Shown one piece after another: positions 46,176-56,246 of a DNA stretch of 64,000 nucleotides. The DNA comes from Cyanophora paradoxa (taxonomy: Eukaryota; Glaucocystophyceae; Cyanophorales; Cyanophoraceae). The first letter of the stretch is position 1; each line of letters starts with the position of its first letter. The notes under the pieces are model-generated. The model was not told where the DNA came from and did not search any database. It saw only the letters and a program-made list of their open reading frames with translations. Position numbers and translations under genes: made by a program. The stretch is taken from positions 156,644 through 220,643 of the forward strand of contig QPMI01000102.1 in assembly GCA_004431415.1 (NCBI GenBank), given 5' to 3'.

Positions 46176-49100
46176 TCATACGTGGGGACGTGGCATCGTA
46201 CCAGGGCCTCGCCAGGGGCAACGTAACCGTTTGCGCAAGACGGACCAGCGTGCCCCCGTCGGGCTGGCCCGTTGCGTAAAAGGGACGAAGTACGGCGTCG
46301 CAGTGTGATCGCCTGGCGGCAGAATCGTCATGCCCGAGTTGGCCGTGTCCAGACTGATGCTCGCCCGAAGAGCCGTCAGCGTTGAGAGACCGAGAAGCAT
46401 CGGCGTGTCGCCCATGAGGCCCTTGGCGACTACAAGGATCTTGCGGGCTATGTAGACGTTGCCGATCTTAAACGTGACGAAGGCGACGCGTGCGTACGCG
46501 TTCATGTTATCGCCGAAGCCCGTCAGAAGTACTGGAGCCTGATTCGAGTACTGGAGCCCCTCAATCGTGTCCGCGATGCTGCCGTCCATGACATCCGCTG
46601 CCGCACCCGTGTCGACCAGTGCGAGAACCGTACGCATCGACTTTACGCGTTGGCCTGGGATGAGTGCGCCAACTTGAAGACGAACACAGATTCTTGCGTC
46701 GGCGAGGCGCTTGTCAAGAGCCTTCTTCGGATCGACCAGTCGAACCGCAAGGCCTGAGGGTGAAGAAGGAAACAAGTCCGCCTCGTGCGGGTCGAACTGC
46801 TCGCCTGGTCGCGCCAGGAGAGAGTGCGTCGCGAGTTGCAGGGCGGCAAAGTGAGGGGGATCGACCGTGGACGTGGCCTTGAAGACGGTTGCCATCGGGT
46901 GTAAGTCAGGGGCTTGGAGATTCGCCGTATTCACCTTCTTGCGGCACATCGCCTTCACCAAAGAGGGAGCGGGCTTGAGGAGCCACTCCGGCGTGAAGGG
47001 ACGCTTGACGCGCGCGCCAGCGAGGGCGAGCCTCGGTGGGTGCGTCCGCGGAAGGCGTCCAGCCGCCACCCAGAAGAACGGGCTCGTCGCGGGCGACGGG
47101 CGCGCAGTGTTGGTGCTGGTGTCCGTGTAGCCCAGGCCCTGGGTGTAGAGATCGCCGCGAATGCCCCGCGCACCATTCCGCTTGCTGCAGGAGGTGATGT
47201 GCGCCGTCGTGAGGGTCCCGAAAGTGACACCGCCCGCACCCTCGTCCGTCTCGAGTCCCGGATCCACCGTCAGCTGGGCCACCGTGATCTCTCGGGGGTC
47301 CATGTACGGTCCCAGAGTCTCGTACGCCAAGCTCGAACGGAAGAACGGGGCCGTTTTCCGCAGGTACTGGATGAGGATCGGCCAGGCCTGAGTCAGCCCA
47401 CGGTCGCCGCGTAGGATGATGTCGACGTAGTAACGCGAACGCTGAGCGTGAACACAGTCGAGCGACGAGTACAGGAGCGCGTCGTACGCCGGGCGACCGA
47501 GCGTGTTCATGACAAACGCCAGGCGCGTGAGGATGACTTGCGAGCGTGCCAGCTCCAAAGCCAAGCCCGCGCTGGTGTTGAGAACGACCGGAGTGTCGCG
47601 CAGTTCGTCAGCGAGACGGGCCAGGTACTGAGCGTTGACGCAGTGCGAGGGCGAAAGGCGGCTCCAGTCGTACATGTGGAAGGACTGAGCGAAGGACACG
47701 TCGTCGAACAGCGACACTCGTGGCACGATGATCGTCTGGTGAGCCGGTGACGTCAGGGCGAACTCGATCCAGCAGTACGGCGTGCCCTGGGCCGAGTAGG
47801 GAGAGTACGCGAAGTCGGCGGTCTCCACGAAGAGAAGCCCGTTGCGCGGGATCGGGAGAGGACCGCAGTACCACGGGAAAGGCGAGGTGGGGTGGTCGGA
47901 AGGCACGCCAGTGTCGTCAGGCGGAGGCGGGTCCTCTGCCGCAGACGTGGGCGCCGTCGGCATCTCGTCATCCGAACCCCAGATTGCGTCGGCGTTGGAC
48001 ATCTCGTCGTCAGGCGCGACGGCTGCCGTCACGGTTGCCATCTTGACCGTCACCGTTGCAGTGGGGACCGCTGCCGCACCCGTCGCCGTCAACCCCGCCG
48101 AAGTCGAGTCCGGGGGCGTGGAGCTCGTGTGCTGTCGCAGAGCGTCGGCGATCGAGTGGGCGTAGTAGAGGCGCCGCGTAGCGTTCCAGCCTTCCACCCG
48201 CGAGCGCACAGGCTTCAGAGTGCGGCGACGGGTTCGCAGGATGCGATAGCCACGCGGATGAAGAGGCGGCGAAGCAGGGGCGCCGTCAACGTCCGCGGGC
48301 CCGAGGCTCGGGGACATGGACCACCGCGTCGGCGTCGCCGGGAGATCGGCCGTCCGCTGCTCGGATGGGAGCCGGTCCGCGTACGGCGCCTCGTAGATGG
48401 CATACACTCGAGGGGTAGCGGGGTTGTGGCGGAGGGCGAACTTGAGCGGATTGAAGACCTTGTGGCCGTCGGCTAGACCATCGAATGGAGAAGTCCAGCG
48501 ACCAGGACCGGGCGAGCACTCGTAGTACACGTGCGGGAAGTGTCGCCGATAGTCCTCATCATCGGGTCGGGAGTCTGAGTAGCGGAGCGGGGGAATCGCC
48601 TCGTAAGTGTAGTACAGCGAGTTGCTGTAGTCGTAGTTCTCCGTCGAGGGAGAGCTCGGCCAATTAAAGACCCGTGTGATCCAGTTCGACAGCTCCAGTC
48701 GCAGGTCTGGCTCGTAGAGGACTGCGCCGAGGCGAATGAGGAATGGATCCCAGGCGTCCGTGTCCGGGTCAAGTTCGTCCGCCATCGCGTTCTCGACATG
48801 AGGGCGCATCACGTTGATGAAGTCGCGGATTTGGGCCGTGATAATGTTGCGGTCCACTTCAACGAAGCCTGCTGTCGGCGTGAGGTTCTCAGCCTGCTCC
48901 GCAGTGACCGTCTCGGATTTGAATAGCTCCCGCAGCTCGTCCGTGAGAGTGAACGCGTTCGGCCACCAGCGCTGCAGGCGTGCCGATTTGAACTCGTTCA
49001 GCTGCTGCCGCAGGGTGTTGTAGTTGGGGCCGTTGCGGTTCACCCTCCGATGCACGTCACGAGGGACTACGAGGCGCGCGTTGTGAGCGATGATGTACTT

Positions 49101-50246
49101 GAGGAGAAGTGCCGACAACGCCGATTGTAGAGAGCCCGCCGGAATACGGTATGCCGGCGACCACGTGCTGGACTCGCTCGTCCAGTAGTCTGTCAAGCTG
49201 GCGATGCCGGTTTCATTGACGGTAAAACCCAATGTTTCCCGCATCCGGTGCACGTAATCTGACAGCATGCGGTGCAACGCCGGGTGGAGATCGACGACGT
49301 GCGTGGGGAAGGAGCTGGAAAGAATTCCCCACTGTGCGACGAAGAAGGCAATGCCCGCGATGTAGAGGTGGACGTCGAGCGGGAAGGCAATGACGACATG
49401 TTGCCAATCCGTACCCGCGAGGCGTTTGTGAGTCTCGTGAATGATGCCGCCCGGAAGAAGCATGTTGCTTGCACTGATCCCCAGCCGTACGTAATCGATG
49501 GTCCGCGCGTCTTCGCGAGACGGACGAATGCCATTCGTGAGTAGTGTCCACGTGTCCGTGTGGTTTGGATCGTACATGGTGAGCTTGCGCACCCCTCGGT
49601 TCGGCGTGGGGTCGAGGGCTGCAAGAAGAGGCCCGTTGGCGTTGCCGCTGAAGTCCGCAGGTACGTGAAAGAAGGTGCGGAAGGGAGGGGTCTGAGTCGG
49701 AGTGTTGACGGGGTCGGGGAAGAGCGGAGTGGTCGGGTCACCCGCCTCCTCCGAGAGACGCAGCTCCGGAACAAAGCTAGGCTGCAAGGTCGGGTTCGTT
49801 GCAGCCGTGAGATACGACCTGTAGGGGTTGGACGGAGAGGCCTCGTTGGAGGTCGTAATGGAGAACTGCTTGAACCATGTCGTTCCACGGTTGCGCAGGC
49901 GGGGTCCGTCCGTGCGAAGGCCCGCGCCGTACGCGTTGAGTTCCGGATCGCTACGGAAGCGGATGGCCCGATCGCACGCCCGAATGAGATTCTTCGTCCC
50001 CGCGTAGAAGAGACCGTAAAGAGGTCGCAGCGGATAAAACTTGCGGAAGAAGTTGTCGATGTCGGCGTCACCATGCATGAGTCGAATCGCATGGAGACCG
50101 CCCTGAGTGCGATCCAGGGGAAGGTCGCCCTCCTGTGGATCTGGGTTGTTGGTCCTCTCCACGGGGCGCTCAGGACGCGTGAAGATTTCCGAGATACACT
50201 GGGAGCCAGGAATTAAGTTTACCACATGGTAAACTTGCAACTTCAC
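46176..50246 (-). CDS. Long Gag-position polyprotein ending in a retropepsin-like aspartic protease
   Basis: The open frame begins with GTG at 50246; the first in-frame ATG is at about 50078 (residue 57, MHGDADIDNF). The absence of a clear start at the edge suggests the natural 5' part is missing. Residues 1-1200 match nothing I recognise: globular stretches, then an Ala/Pro/Thr-rich acidic spacer (about 720-800). Residues about 1205-1310 are an aspartic protease: LALVDTGAAADVMD with the catalytic Asp at about 1212, a TGFGDN flap-like loop, and MLLGLSTL in the position of the conserved second hydrophobic-Gly motif. Retroelement proteases cut Gag and Pol. No CCHC knuckle or capsid motif is seen. 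The ORF ends with TGA at 46178-46176, 28 bases before the pol ATG. About three times longer than an ordinary Gag. Confidence 0.9.
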   Translation of the reverse strand: MKLQVYHVVNLIPGSQCISEIFTRPERPVERTNNPDPQEGDLPLDRTQGGLHAIRLMHGDADIDNFFRKFYPLRPLYGLFYAGTKNLIRACDRAIRFRSDPELNAYGAGLRTDGPRLRNRGTTWFKQFSITTSNEASPSNPYRSYLTAATNPTLQPSFVPELRLSEEAGDPTTPLFPDPVNTPTQTPPFRTFFHVPADFSGNANGPLLAALDPTPNRGVRKLTMYDPNHTDTWTLLTNGIRPSREDARTIDYVRLGISASNMLLPGGIIHETHKRLAGTDWQHVVIAFPLDVHLYIAGIAFFVAQWGILSSSFPTHVVDLHPALHRMLSDYVHRMRETLGFTVNETGIASLTDYWTSESSTWSPAYRIPAGSLQSALSALLLKYIIAHNARLVVPRDVHRRVNRNGPNYNTLRQQLNEFKSARLQRWWPNAFTLTDELRELFKSETVTAEQAENLTPTAGFVEVDRNIITAQIRDFINVMRPHVENAMADELDPDTDAWDPFLIRLGAVLYEPDLRLELSNWITRVFNWPSSPSTENYDYSNSLYYTYEAIPPLRYSDSRPDDEDYRRHFPHVYYECSPGPGRWTSPFDGLADGHKVFNPLKFALRHNPATPRVYAIYEAPYADRLPSEQRTADLPATPTRWSMSPSLGPADVDGAPASPPLHPRGYRILRTRRRTLKPVRSRVEGWNATRRLYYAHSIADALRQHTSSTPPDSTSAGLTATGAAAVPTATVTVKMATVTAAVAPDDEMSNADAIWGSDDEMPTAPTSAAEDPPPPDDTGVPSDHPTSPFPWYCGPLPIPRNGLLFVETADFAYSPYSAQGTPYCWIEFALTSPAHQTIIVPRVSLFDDVSFAQSFHMYDWSRLSPSHCVNAQYLARLADELRDTPVVLNTSAGLALELARSQVILTRLAFVMNTLGRPAYDALLYSSLDCVHAQRSRYYVDIILRGDRGLTQAWPILIQYLRKTAPFFRSSLAYETLGPYMDPREITVAQLTVDPGLETDEGAGGVTFGTLTTAHITSCSKRNGARGIRGDLYTQGLGYTDTSTNTARPSPATSPFFWVAAGRLPRTHPPRLALAGARVKRPFTPEWLLKPAPSLVKAMCRKKVNTANLQAPDLHPMATVFKATSTVDPPHFAALQLATHSLLARPGEQFDPHEADLFPSSPSGLAVRLVDPKKALDKRLADARICVRLQVGALIPGQRVKSMRTVLALVDTGAAADVMDGSIADTIEGLQYSNQAPVLLTGFGDNMNAYARVAFVTFKIGNVYIARKILVVAKGLMGDTPMLLGLSTLTALRASISLDTANSGMTILPPGDHTATPYFVPFTQRASPTGARWSVLRKRLRCPWRGPGTMPRPHV
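50215..50236. repeat. 22-bp palindrome at the outer edge of the retroelement ORF
   Basis: AAGTTTACCA and TGGTAAACTT are exact reverse complements separated by CA. It overlaps the first codons of the GTG-initiated ORF, and just beyond it (50257-50290) TTTACCACACC and TTTACCCCACC recur. It could be a terminal feature or target of the element. Confidence 0.8.
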
Positions 50247-50584
50247 TCACTTAGGGCTGACTTTACCACACCTGTCTTTACCCCACCTAGGAAAGCCGCG
50301 CGGGGGAGCACTGCTGCCGTGCTAAATGTGCTTAGCTAGGCATAAGTGCATGGGATCCATTGAGCGCCGATGGCCCGGTAGCTTCTGTGGTCCGTCGTGG
50401 ATGCGAGCACAACTCGTCAAGAGAGCGACGCATGCGGGCTGCCTTGACTGGTTCAAGTGTTCTAAAAGGTCGTTTAGAGACGATTTGCAGCTTTTAAGGG
50501 GAGGTTGTTGGGCGGCCCGACCTCGGCCAACTTCACCCAGGCCCGACCATTATGAGCTGGGGCGCAGCGCACAGCGCTTTGAAT

Positions 50585-51078
50585 GCGGTAAGCATTGATT
50601 TCAGCTACGTTACAACCGAAGTACGGCTGCCACATCGGTGCTCTTGAGACCGATGGCTGCAATGGTTGCGTACCGAACGCTCAGACCGAGCGCCGCCGAG
50701 GTAGCCGGCGGTGCTAACGCCTCTAGCTAGCTAGATCGCGTGCTCTAGCTAGTTCTCCGACCGCCGGGTGCCGCCGTTGGAGCCTTGCTGGTGCGGTGGT
50801 CGGACGGGTACCCCCTGCGAGTAGTTCCCCCGGGCAAAGTCGCCGGGGCAAAGTCGCCGGGCAAACTTGCCGGGCGAAGTCGCGGTTTCCGGAGCGCAGG
50901 ATCTGGAGCTGTGTTCTGCTAGCGTCCAAGTGCTGTCGGCGTGGCAAGCGGTCAAAGTGCTGTCGGCGTGGAAGCGTGGCACGTGGCGCTCGAAAAGGTG
51001 CGCCGGAGGCCTTCTTTCCGCACCCATAGCGGCCTTGCGCGTGCGTCCGTGCGGCCTCCCTTGACAGGAGCGTCTCTC
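50585..51078. repeat. Duplicated 5'-flank block, copy R1
   Basis: About 490 bp nearly identical to 53257-53757 in the same orientation, from GCGGTAAGCAT to CGTCTCTC. It contains CTAGCTAGCTAGATCGCG, repeated GGCAAAGTCGCCGGG units and two AAGTGCTGTCGGCGTGG words. The minus-strand gene that begins at its left edge in copy R2 is absent here; the retroelement occupies that side. The plus-strand two-unit gene starts 78 bases to the right. Confidence 0.9.
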
Positions 51079-51155
51079 GCGCGGGGCAGCTCCGACAGCG
51101 GAGTAGGCAGTCGGCTGCTTCTTCAGGCGCGGCGGTCTCGGCGATCGCTACTGCG

Positions 51156-52231
51156 ATGTCGGCGGAGCCAAACCGCTCCGTCGAGGTGAGCGTTTTCGCG
51201 GACTTGCGGTACTACCCGTGGGGCATCCAGGACCCTGAAGAGACGCAAGGTACTTGTCGCTTTTGCGACCAGGATGCCATACCATAGAAAACCCCTGTGC
51301 AGTTCCTGTGCGAGGCATGGCTGTGCGATTCACGATCAATGTTTCGGAGTCGTGGCCGGAAGCGTTAGTGGCCGATGTGTGCCGTGAGTATTTCGTGCCC
51401 AAATCCAATGTAGCGCTGTATTGGTACAACCCAGAAACCAATGGATTCGAGCGGCCGGTGCGAAAGTTCCTTGCGTCTGACGATGATTTCTGATGCGGCT
51501 TCCGCGAATTCACGCGTGCGCGTGCATGCGCACAGACATCGAAACCACAGGGACCATCTCCAGGCGATCTCTTCTACCTCACGGGCGACCAATTTCCGCC
51601 GGGAGCGGAGCCCGCACGATACCTGGCAAGATTGGCCGCCCGTTTCTCAAAGGCACCAGCGACGGCAGCGACGCAGAACAGCGATGCTCTAGATATAACT
51701 TCGCTCGTGCCGCCACCGCTCGACACGCGCGGACTCCTTTGTCTGCGCGCGACGCCACCAGTCGAGAATATTAATGAAGGAAACAGCTCCGTAGCGGTGC
51801 ATGTTGTAGCGGACGATTGGAGAATTATGTCAGGTGCCCATTTATCCGTTTCAGAGACATTTCTTACAGAATTAATGGGCCTGTGCAGATCTTGTGCAAG
51901 TCAATGATCCGGATTCGGGTCGTGGCCGGACGCGCTGCTGGCGCGGGCGTGCAGCGAGTTTCTCGTACCGAAAAACAATGTAGCGCTGTATTGGTTCAAC
52001 CCAGAAACCAGTGGATTCGAGCGGCCGGTGCAAGCTTTCTTTGCGTCTGACGATGATTTCTGATGCGGCTTCCGGATCCGCGAATTCACGCGTGCGCGTG
52101 CATGTGCACAGACATCGAAACCTCAGGGACCATCACCGGGTGATTTCTTCTACCTCGCGGGCGACCAGTTCCCGCGGGGATCCGAGAACGAGCGCAGGCC
52201 TCGAACTACCTGTCGCGAATGCGAGCCATGA
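51156..52231 (+). CDS. Two-unit member of the duplicated small-protein family (units A and B), B apparently broken
   Basis: Unit A: exon 51156-51249 (ATG, NRSVEVSVFADLRYYPWG), intron GTACTT...GCAG, exon 51303-51457 (SESWPEALVADVCREYF, NVALYWYNPETNGFERP), intron GTGCGA...ACAG, exon from 51536 (TSKPQGPSPGDLFYLTGDQF). That exon runs in frame to 51833 and ends in unit B's SSVAVHVVADD, so A and B form one gene. Unit B continues after an intron (GTGCCC...) with SWPDALLARACSEFLVPK and NVALYWFNPETSGFERP, then TSKPQGPSPGDFFYLAGDQF to TGA at 52231. Intron phases 1, 0 and 1 match the other family copies. The start of B's middle exon does not stay in frame (a TGA at 51905-51907 or a one-base shift), so B may be a pseudo-unit. 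It lacks the histone-like N-terminus of the minus-strand copies. Function unknown. Confidence 0.55.
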
Positions 52232-52621
52232 TTGCTCTGGAAAACATCCGCTCAATGGCGACGTATAGTGCTAGCTAGCTTCATTATTCCTGATGCACTA
52301 CGCGTACGGCGCCGGCTTCGTCTCGAATACGAATTCGACCAGCATGTATATTCTCTAGTGGTTTTCGCATACATGGCTCTCTAGAGAATTCGAACTCTTC
52401 GATTTATGCGACCGCTAGCGCTCCGCGGCAGCGTTGTCCAAGGCCGATACGCTCATTTGCGGCAAAGGATTCGAATTAAGAAAAATACAGCAATCTCTGC
52501 GCAGACGAATTCGAATCTCTGTTCCGCTCAGCGGCTAGCTATAGCGTGCATGGCGCCGGCGGCCACGACTTCGAATAAGATGCAGCTGTCGGGCCGCTAG
52601 GGGCCTTGAAACGGGCAATAG

Positions 52622-53256
52622 CTAGGATCCGAAAACGGTCGCCAGGAAGGGCGCGTGCTCGACTTCTGGGATCACCGAATCCCTCGCGACGTAGTACAGA
52701 TCATCCGGGATGGCCTGGACTCGACCTCTGTGCACGCGCAAGCGTGAATTCGCGAATGCCGCATCATGATCAGAAATCGAGGGAAGACGGAAAGATATCT
52801 TGCACCGGCTCGAAGTACTCGGCAAAGAACTCGAGGTAAATGAAGCACCGACTTGCTGGGTCGTATCGATACATCATCAGCGCATCAGGGTGCGCGTGGT
52901 ATGTGCTGCGGACGAGTTCACGGTACGCAGCCTCCAGAAGATCTGTCTGCCACGTCTCTGAAACATAGATCTTCAATCTAACAGGCCCTGCGCTGTTTAG
53001 ATTAGGGCACAAGCTTAAGGCATCGATGCAACCGTGGTCGCACCTGTCATATCAGTGATGCCCACCGGAAGGGGCCGGCAGTCCCGAGAACGCGCACCTC
53101 GACAGAGCTGCCCGCGTTCTCGAGCCGCGATCGCGGCGCGTACAGAGCAATCAGCGCTTCCGACTCGGCGACCTGCTCTTCTGTTGGCTCTGGTACTGGT
53201 GGCGCGACCGCGGCTTCCGTGAAGTAACGAGCTGTTTTCGAATACGTTTTCCCCAT
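52622..53256 (-). CDS. Family copy C: small protein with diverged histone-tail-like start, probably frame-disrupted
   Basis: The ATG at 53256 gives MGKTYSKTARYFTEAAVAPP, then the family segment EEQVAESEALIALYAPR and SSVEVRVLG. The DNA under KTARY shares TCGAAAACAGCTCG with copy D but is read in another frame. A base is missing after VEVRVLG relative to sister copies, giving an early stop unless corrected. Later exons are 52992-52806 (VRLKIYVSETWQTDLLEAAY, MMYRYDPASRC) and 52727-52622 (IPDDLYYVARDSVIPEVEHA, then FLATVFGS and TAG). Introns begin GTGCG and GTGCA. It stands head-to-head with the coiled-coil gene at 53762 across block R2. Confidence 0.5.
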
Positions 53257-53757
53257 GCGGTAAGCATCGATCTCAGCTACTTTACAAACGAACTACGAGC
53301 GCCAAGTTGGTGGTCTCGAGCTCGAGACCGATGGCCGCGTACCGAACGCTCAGACGAGCGCCGCCGAGGTAGCCGGCGGTGCTAAAGCTCTAGCTAGCTA
53401 GATCGCGTGCTCTAGCTAGTTCTCCGACGCCGGGTGCCGCCGTTGGAGCCTTGCTAGTGTGGTGGTCGGACGGGTACCCCCTGCGCGTAGTTCCCCGGGC
53501 AAAGTCGCCGGGGCAAAGTCGCCGGGGCAAACTTGCCGGGGCGAAGTCGCGGTTTCCGGAGCGCCGGATCTGGAGCTGTGTTCTGCTAGCGTCCGAAGTG
53601 CTGTCGGCGTGGCAAGCGGTCAAAGTGCTGTCGGCGTGGAAGCGTGGCACGTGGCGCTCGAAAAGGTGCGCCGGATGCCTTCTTTCCGCATCCATGGCCA
53701 TGGCGGGGTTAAGCTGCGCGTGCGTCCGTGCGGCCTCCCTTGACAGATGCGTCTCTC
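53257..53757. repeat. Duplicated 5'-flank block, copy R2 (divergent intergenic region)
   Basis: Nearly identical to R1 (50585-51078). It separates two divergent genes, family copy C (start 53256, minus) and a coiled-coil gene (start 53762, plus), so it probably carries both promoters. That role is inferred from position only. Three GGCAAAGTCGCCGGG-type units are visible at 53500-53560. Confidence 0.85.
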
Positions 53758-53761
53758 AGGG

Positions 53762-54746
53762 ATGGATGCACACGAGGAGACGAAACGCGAGTTCGAAGAG
53801 AGCGGCCAGGAGCGTGCGGAGAAACGCCAGCTGGAGACTTTCCAAGACGCCGGGGCGAACTTTCCGGAGCGAAGTCGCATGAGCGCTATTAAGCGCCCGC
53901 GTGCCGGAGATGCGTATGATGCGAAGGACGCAAAGGATGAAGTACGCGCGGTCACACTTCATATCGCTACATCCAGCGTGCGTCTGCTCGCTCGCGCTTC
54001 GAATTCTTTGCTCGCTCGGCCACAAATTTAAACCACGCGCGCAGGAGATGCCGTGGTCACTCTCGAAATCTCCAGCCCCGCCTGCATCGTCGTGCGGCCC
54101 GCCGCCGGCGCCCTCTTGCTCGTTTTCTCAGACAGCCGGCTTGCCATTGGCACAGGACCCGGAGCAGAGCACCTTCAAGCCCAAGCAGCGGCTGCCGGCA
54201 GAGGGGCTGGCCATCATCGAGGCCACCCTGCGTGCCCACCAGCCCCGCACGGTCGCATTGCGGCTTGAGAAGTGCGCGCGGCTCCGAGCGCCGCCTCGTG
54301 CACTAAGTGCAGCCCGCAGCGCCCGCCTCGAGGACATTCCGGCATCGCTGCAGGATATCCTCGTCGAGAAGGTTGCGCACATCCACCTCGTCGGCGAGAC
54401 CACGCTGCACCCGTTCCCAGAGGAGAACGCAGAGTCGGCCCTCGTCTATGCTACTATGTCGGACCTTCGCAAGCGTGGGCTGCTCACGATGACCATGTCG
54501 CCCGAGGTGCGGCACGGCCATGGCCAGCTAGCGCCCTCCCTTTCCTCGACCCGCCCATCTGCAACCCAGGTACCCTGGCTCGTGGACCCCCTCAAGTTCG
54601 TTTGCGGCGAGTTGCCACCCTACAACAAGATTTTCCAACGGTTTAACACCTTCATGGAGCACATCTACGGCCCTTCCTGTGAAATCAATCAGGGCAGGCA
54701 CTCGTTATGCACTACGGCGCCGACATGTAATGCGCTACCTCAGTAG
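53762..54746 (+). CDS. Coiled-coil protein, two exons, head-to-head with copy C
   Basis: Exon 1, 53762-53941 (exactly 60 codons: MDAHEETKREFEESGQERAE and onward), is Glu/Lys/Arg-rich and helical. The intron starts GTACGCGCGG and ends GCACAG. Exon 2, 54156-54746 (197 codons), runs through KPKQRLPAEGLAIIEATLRA, LEDIPASLQDILVEKVAHIH and PLKFVCGELPPYNKIFQRF to TAG. The frame closes exactly, 256 residues in all. The start is shared with the gene at 57235 (M-x-AHEETKR), which supports it. No family recognised. Confidence 0.6.
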
Positions 54747-56246
54747 CTCTGAAACCTGACTTCAATTAAATAGTGCACGCCTCCGCCTCGCCTATCGCCG
54801 GAGTCGACATTAGCAGTTGACGACGCTCAAATGGCAGGCGCGCGCTTTAGGCGAGAAAGCGCCATCGCTGAGCTACATGAAGCTCTCCACGCGTACATTC
54901 ATGGGTTGCCGCTGCCACAAGGGAGCCGACAAGTCGACAACCGGCATCTTCGATGACAGGTGCATGCACATGCAGTTTTGCGGTCAAACCAGAATTGAGG
55001 AGAAACAGATCAAAAACCAAACCAGAACCAAGCTCGCCAAGATGTTCGAACCAGGGTGAAAGTGTCCAAATGGATTCCTGGTGCGAGGGTATCCGGATTA
55101 GCTATGTGTCACTTGCAGTGATGTGTTCGGCATCGATACCGGTATATTCGGATCCAGGGTATTGATTGAGTTTCCAGCTCAATCGCGAGCGTCTGCAGCT
55201 GGCATGGCTTATGTGAAGGCAGCACAGAAAACCCATCGTGACATTCTTGTGCATGGTACACTCAAGATCTAAATATCGCGCGCAGTGATGTGTTCGGCAT
55301 CGATACCGGTATATTCGGATCCAGGGTATTGATTGAGTTTCCAGCTAATCGTGCGCACACATACATATGTTATTGAGTCCGTTCTGCTAATCCTTATAAT
55401 CTCTGCGAAATGCACTTGCAGTTTGCGAAATGCGAGAGCGCAATCCAAGTTCTTCGAGAGCCTTGAAACAAAGTAGTTTGAATTACACAGCTCTCTCGTC
55501 AAGAACTGCTCCACGTGCACCAGCACAAGACGAGAAGCACATGTTGGTGTCGCATGCAGGTAAAAACCATTGCACGTTAATCAACACATGAATTAATTGA
55601 ATGTATACGCAGGGTTTCTATTCGCTGTTCCCTCTTATGCAGTACGTACACTACAGGAATCTCGATAAATATAGCCAGCGAACAGATCTAGAGCGAAGCT
55701 TACAGACGGTATATCTTTCCAATAGACTATTACCATCCGGACTTAAGCATTTCCTTGCCTCCCAAAACTCTATTGCTAGAATAGTTATAGCAATCAGAAG
55801 GTCAGGTACATATGCACGCAGACATGCAGCTTGTTAAAGATCCGGCCGCGGAGGTAAGGCTCCTAGGAAACGGTACAGGTAGAATTTGTAATGTAGAACT
55901 TAGGTAAGGCTTGGTAGCCCGAGTGTATACGTAGTGGTATCCTGTTCGTGTCGTAGATTTGTTGTGTAATATGATGTGTTAAATATATTTGAATCGTTGT
56001 GTAAAGTTTCGGATTTCCAAAATTCGTGCTGCACTACGGCGCCGGCTTCGACTTGGATCCGAGACGAATGCGACCAGCATGACTACTATATAGTTCACGT
56101 CTCCTGCTACTCAGAATTCGAATTCGAGAAAACAATACAGCAATCTCTGTGCAGAAGAATCTGTGTTTGGCTAGTGCGCATGGCGTCGGCGACCACGAAT
56201 AAGATGCAGCTGCGGACCCGTACTAGGTCCTAGGGATTTGCACTGG
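54747..56246. other. Spacer with a 65-bp direct duplication
   Basis: No convincing gene. Includes the 65-bp repeat listed separately and, at about 56030-56245, sequence also found downstream of the other family copies (GCATGGCGCCGGCG..., AATAAGATGCAGCTG), showing that the 3' flank was duplicated with the genes. A 78-residue ORF at 55601-55837 has no support beyond being open. Confidence 0.4.
55115..55346. repeat. 65-bp direct repeat, two copies
   Basis: 55115-55179 and 55282-55346 are identical over 65 bp (GCAGTGATGTGTTCGGCATC to TTGAGTTTCCAGCT), 167 bp apart. No ORF or transposon end is evident. Confidence 0.9.

Larger units (their letters stand above)
40844..50246 (-). mobile_element. Ty3/gypsy-class retroelement with two long intact ORFs
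   Basis: The domain order on the minus strand is unknown Gag-position polyprotein, aspartic protease, reverse transcriptase, RNase H, long linker, integrase. Protease before RT, and RNase H before integrase, is the Ty3/gypsy (Metaviridae) order. Both ORFs (1,356 and 1,767 codons) are free of stops, so the copy is young or selected. No LTRs, primer-binding site or polypurine tract could be recognised, and no CCHC knuckle is found in the first ORF, so the element may be 5'-truncated (see the GTG start). Confidence 0.85.

Noticed and set aside
39797-51100. LTR pair around the 40.8-50.2 kb retroelement
   Set aside because: By-eye comparison of both flanks showed no shared long sequence. Short similarities (TTAGCTAGGC) are at chance level.
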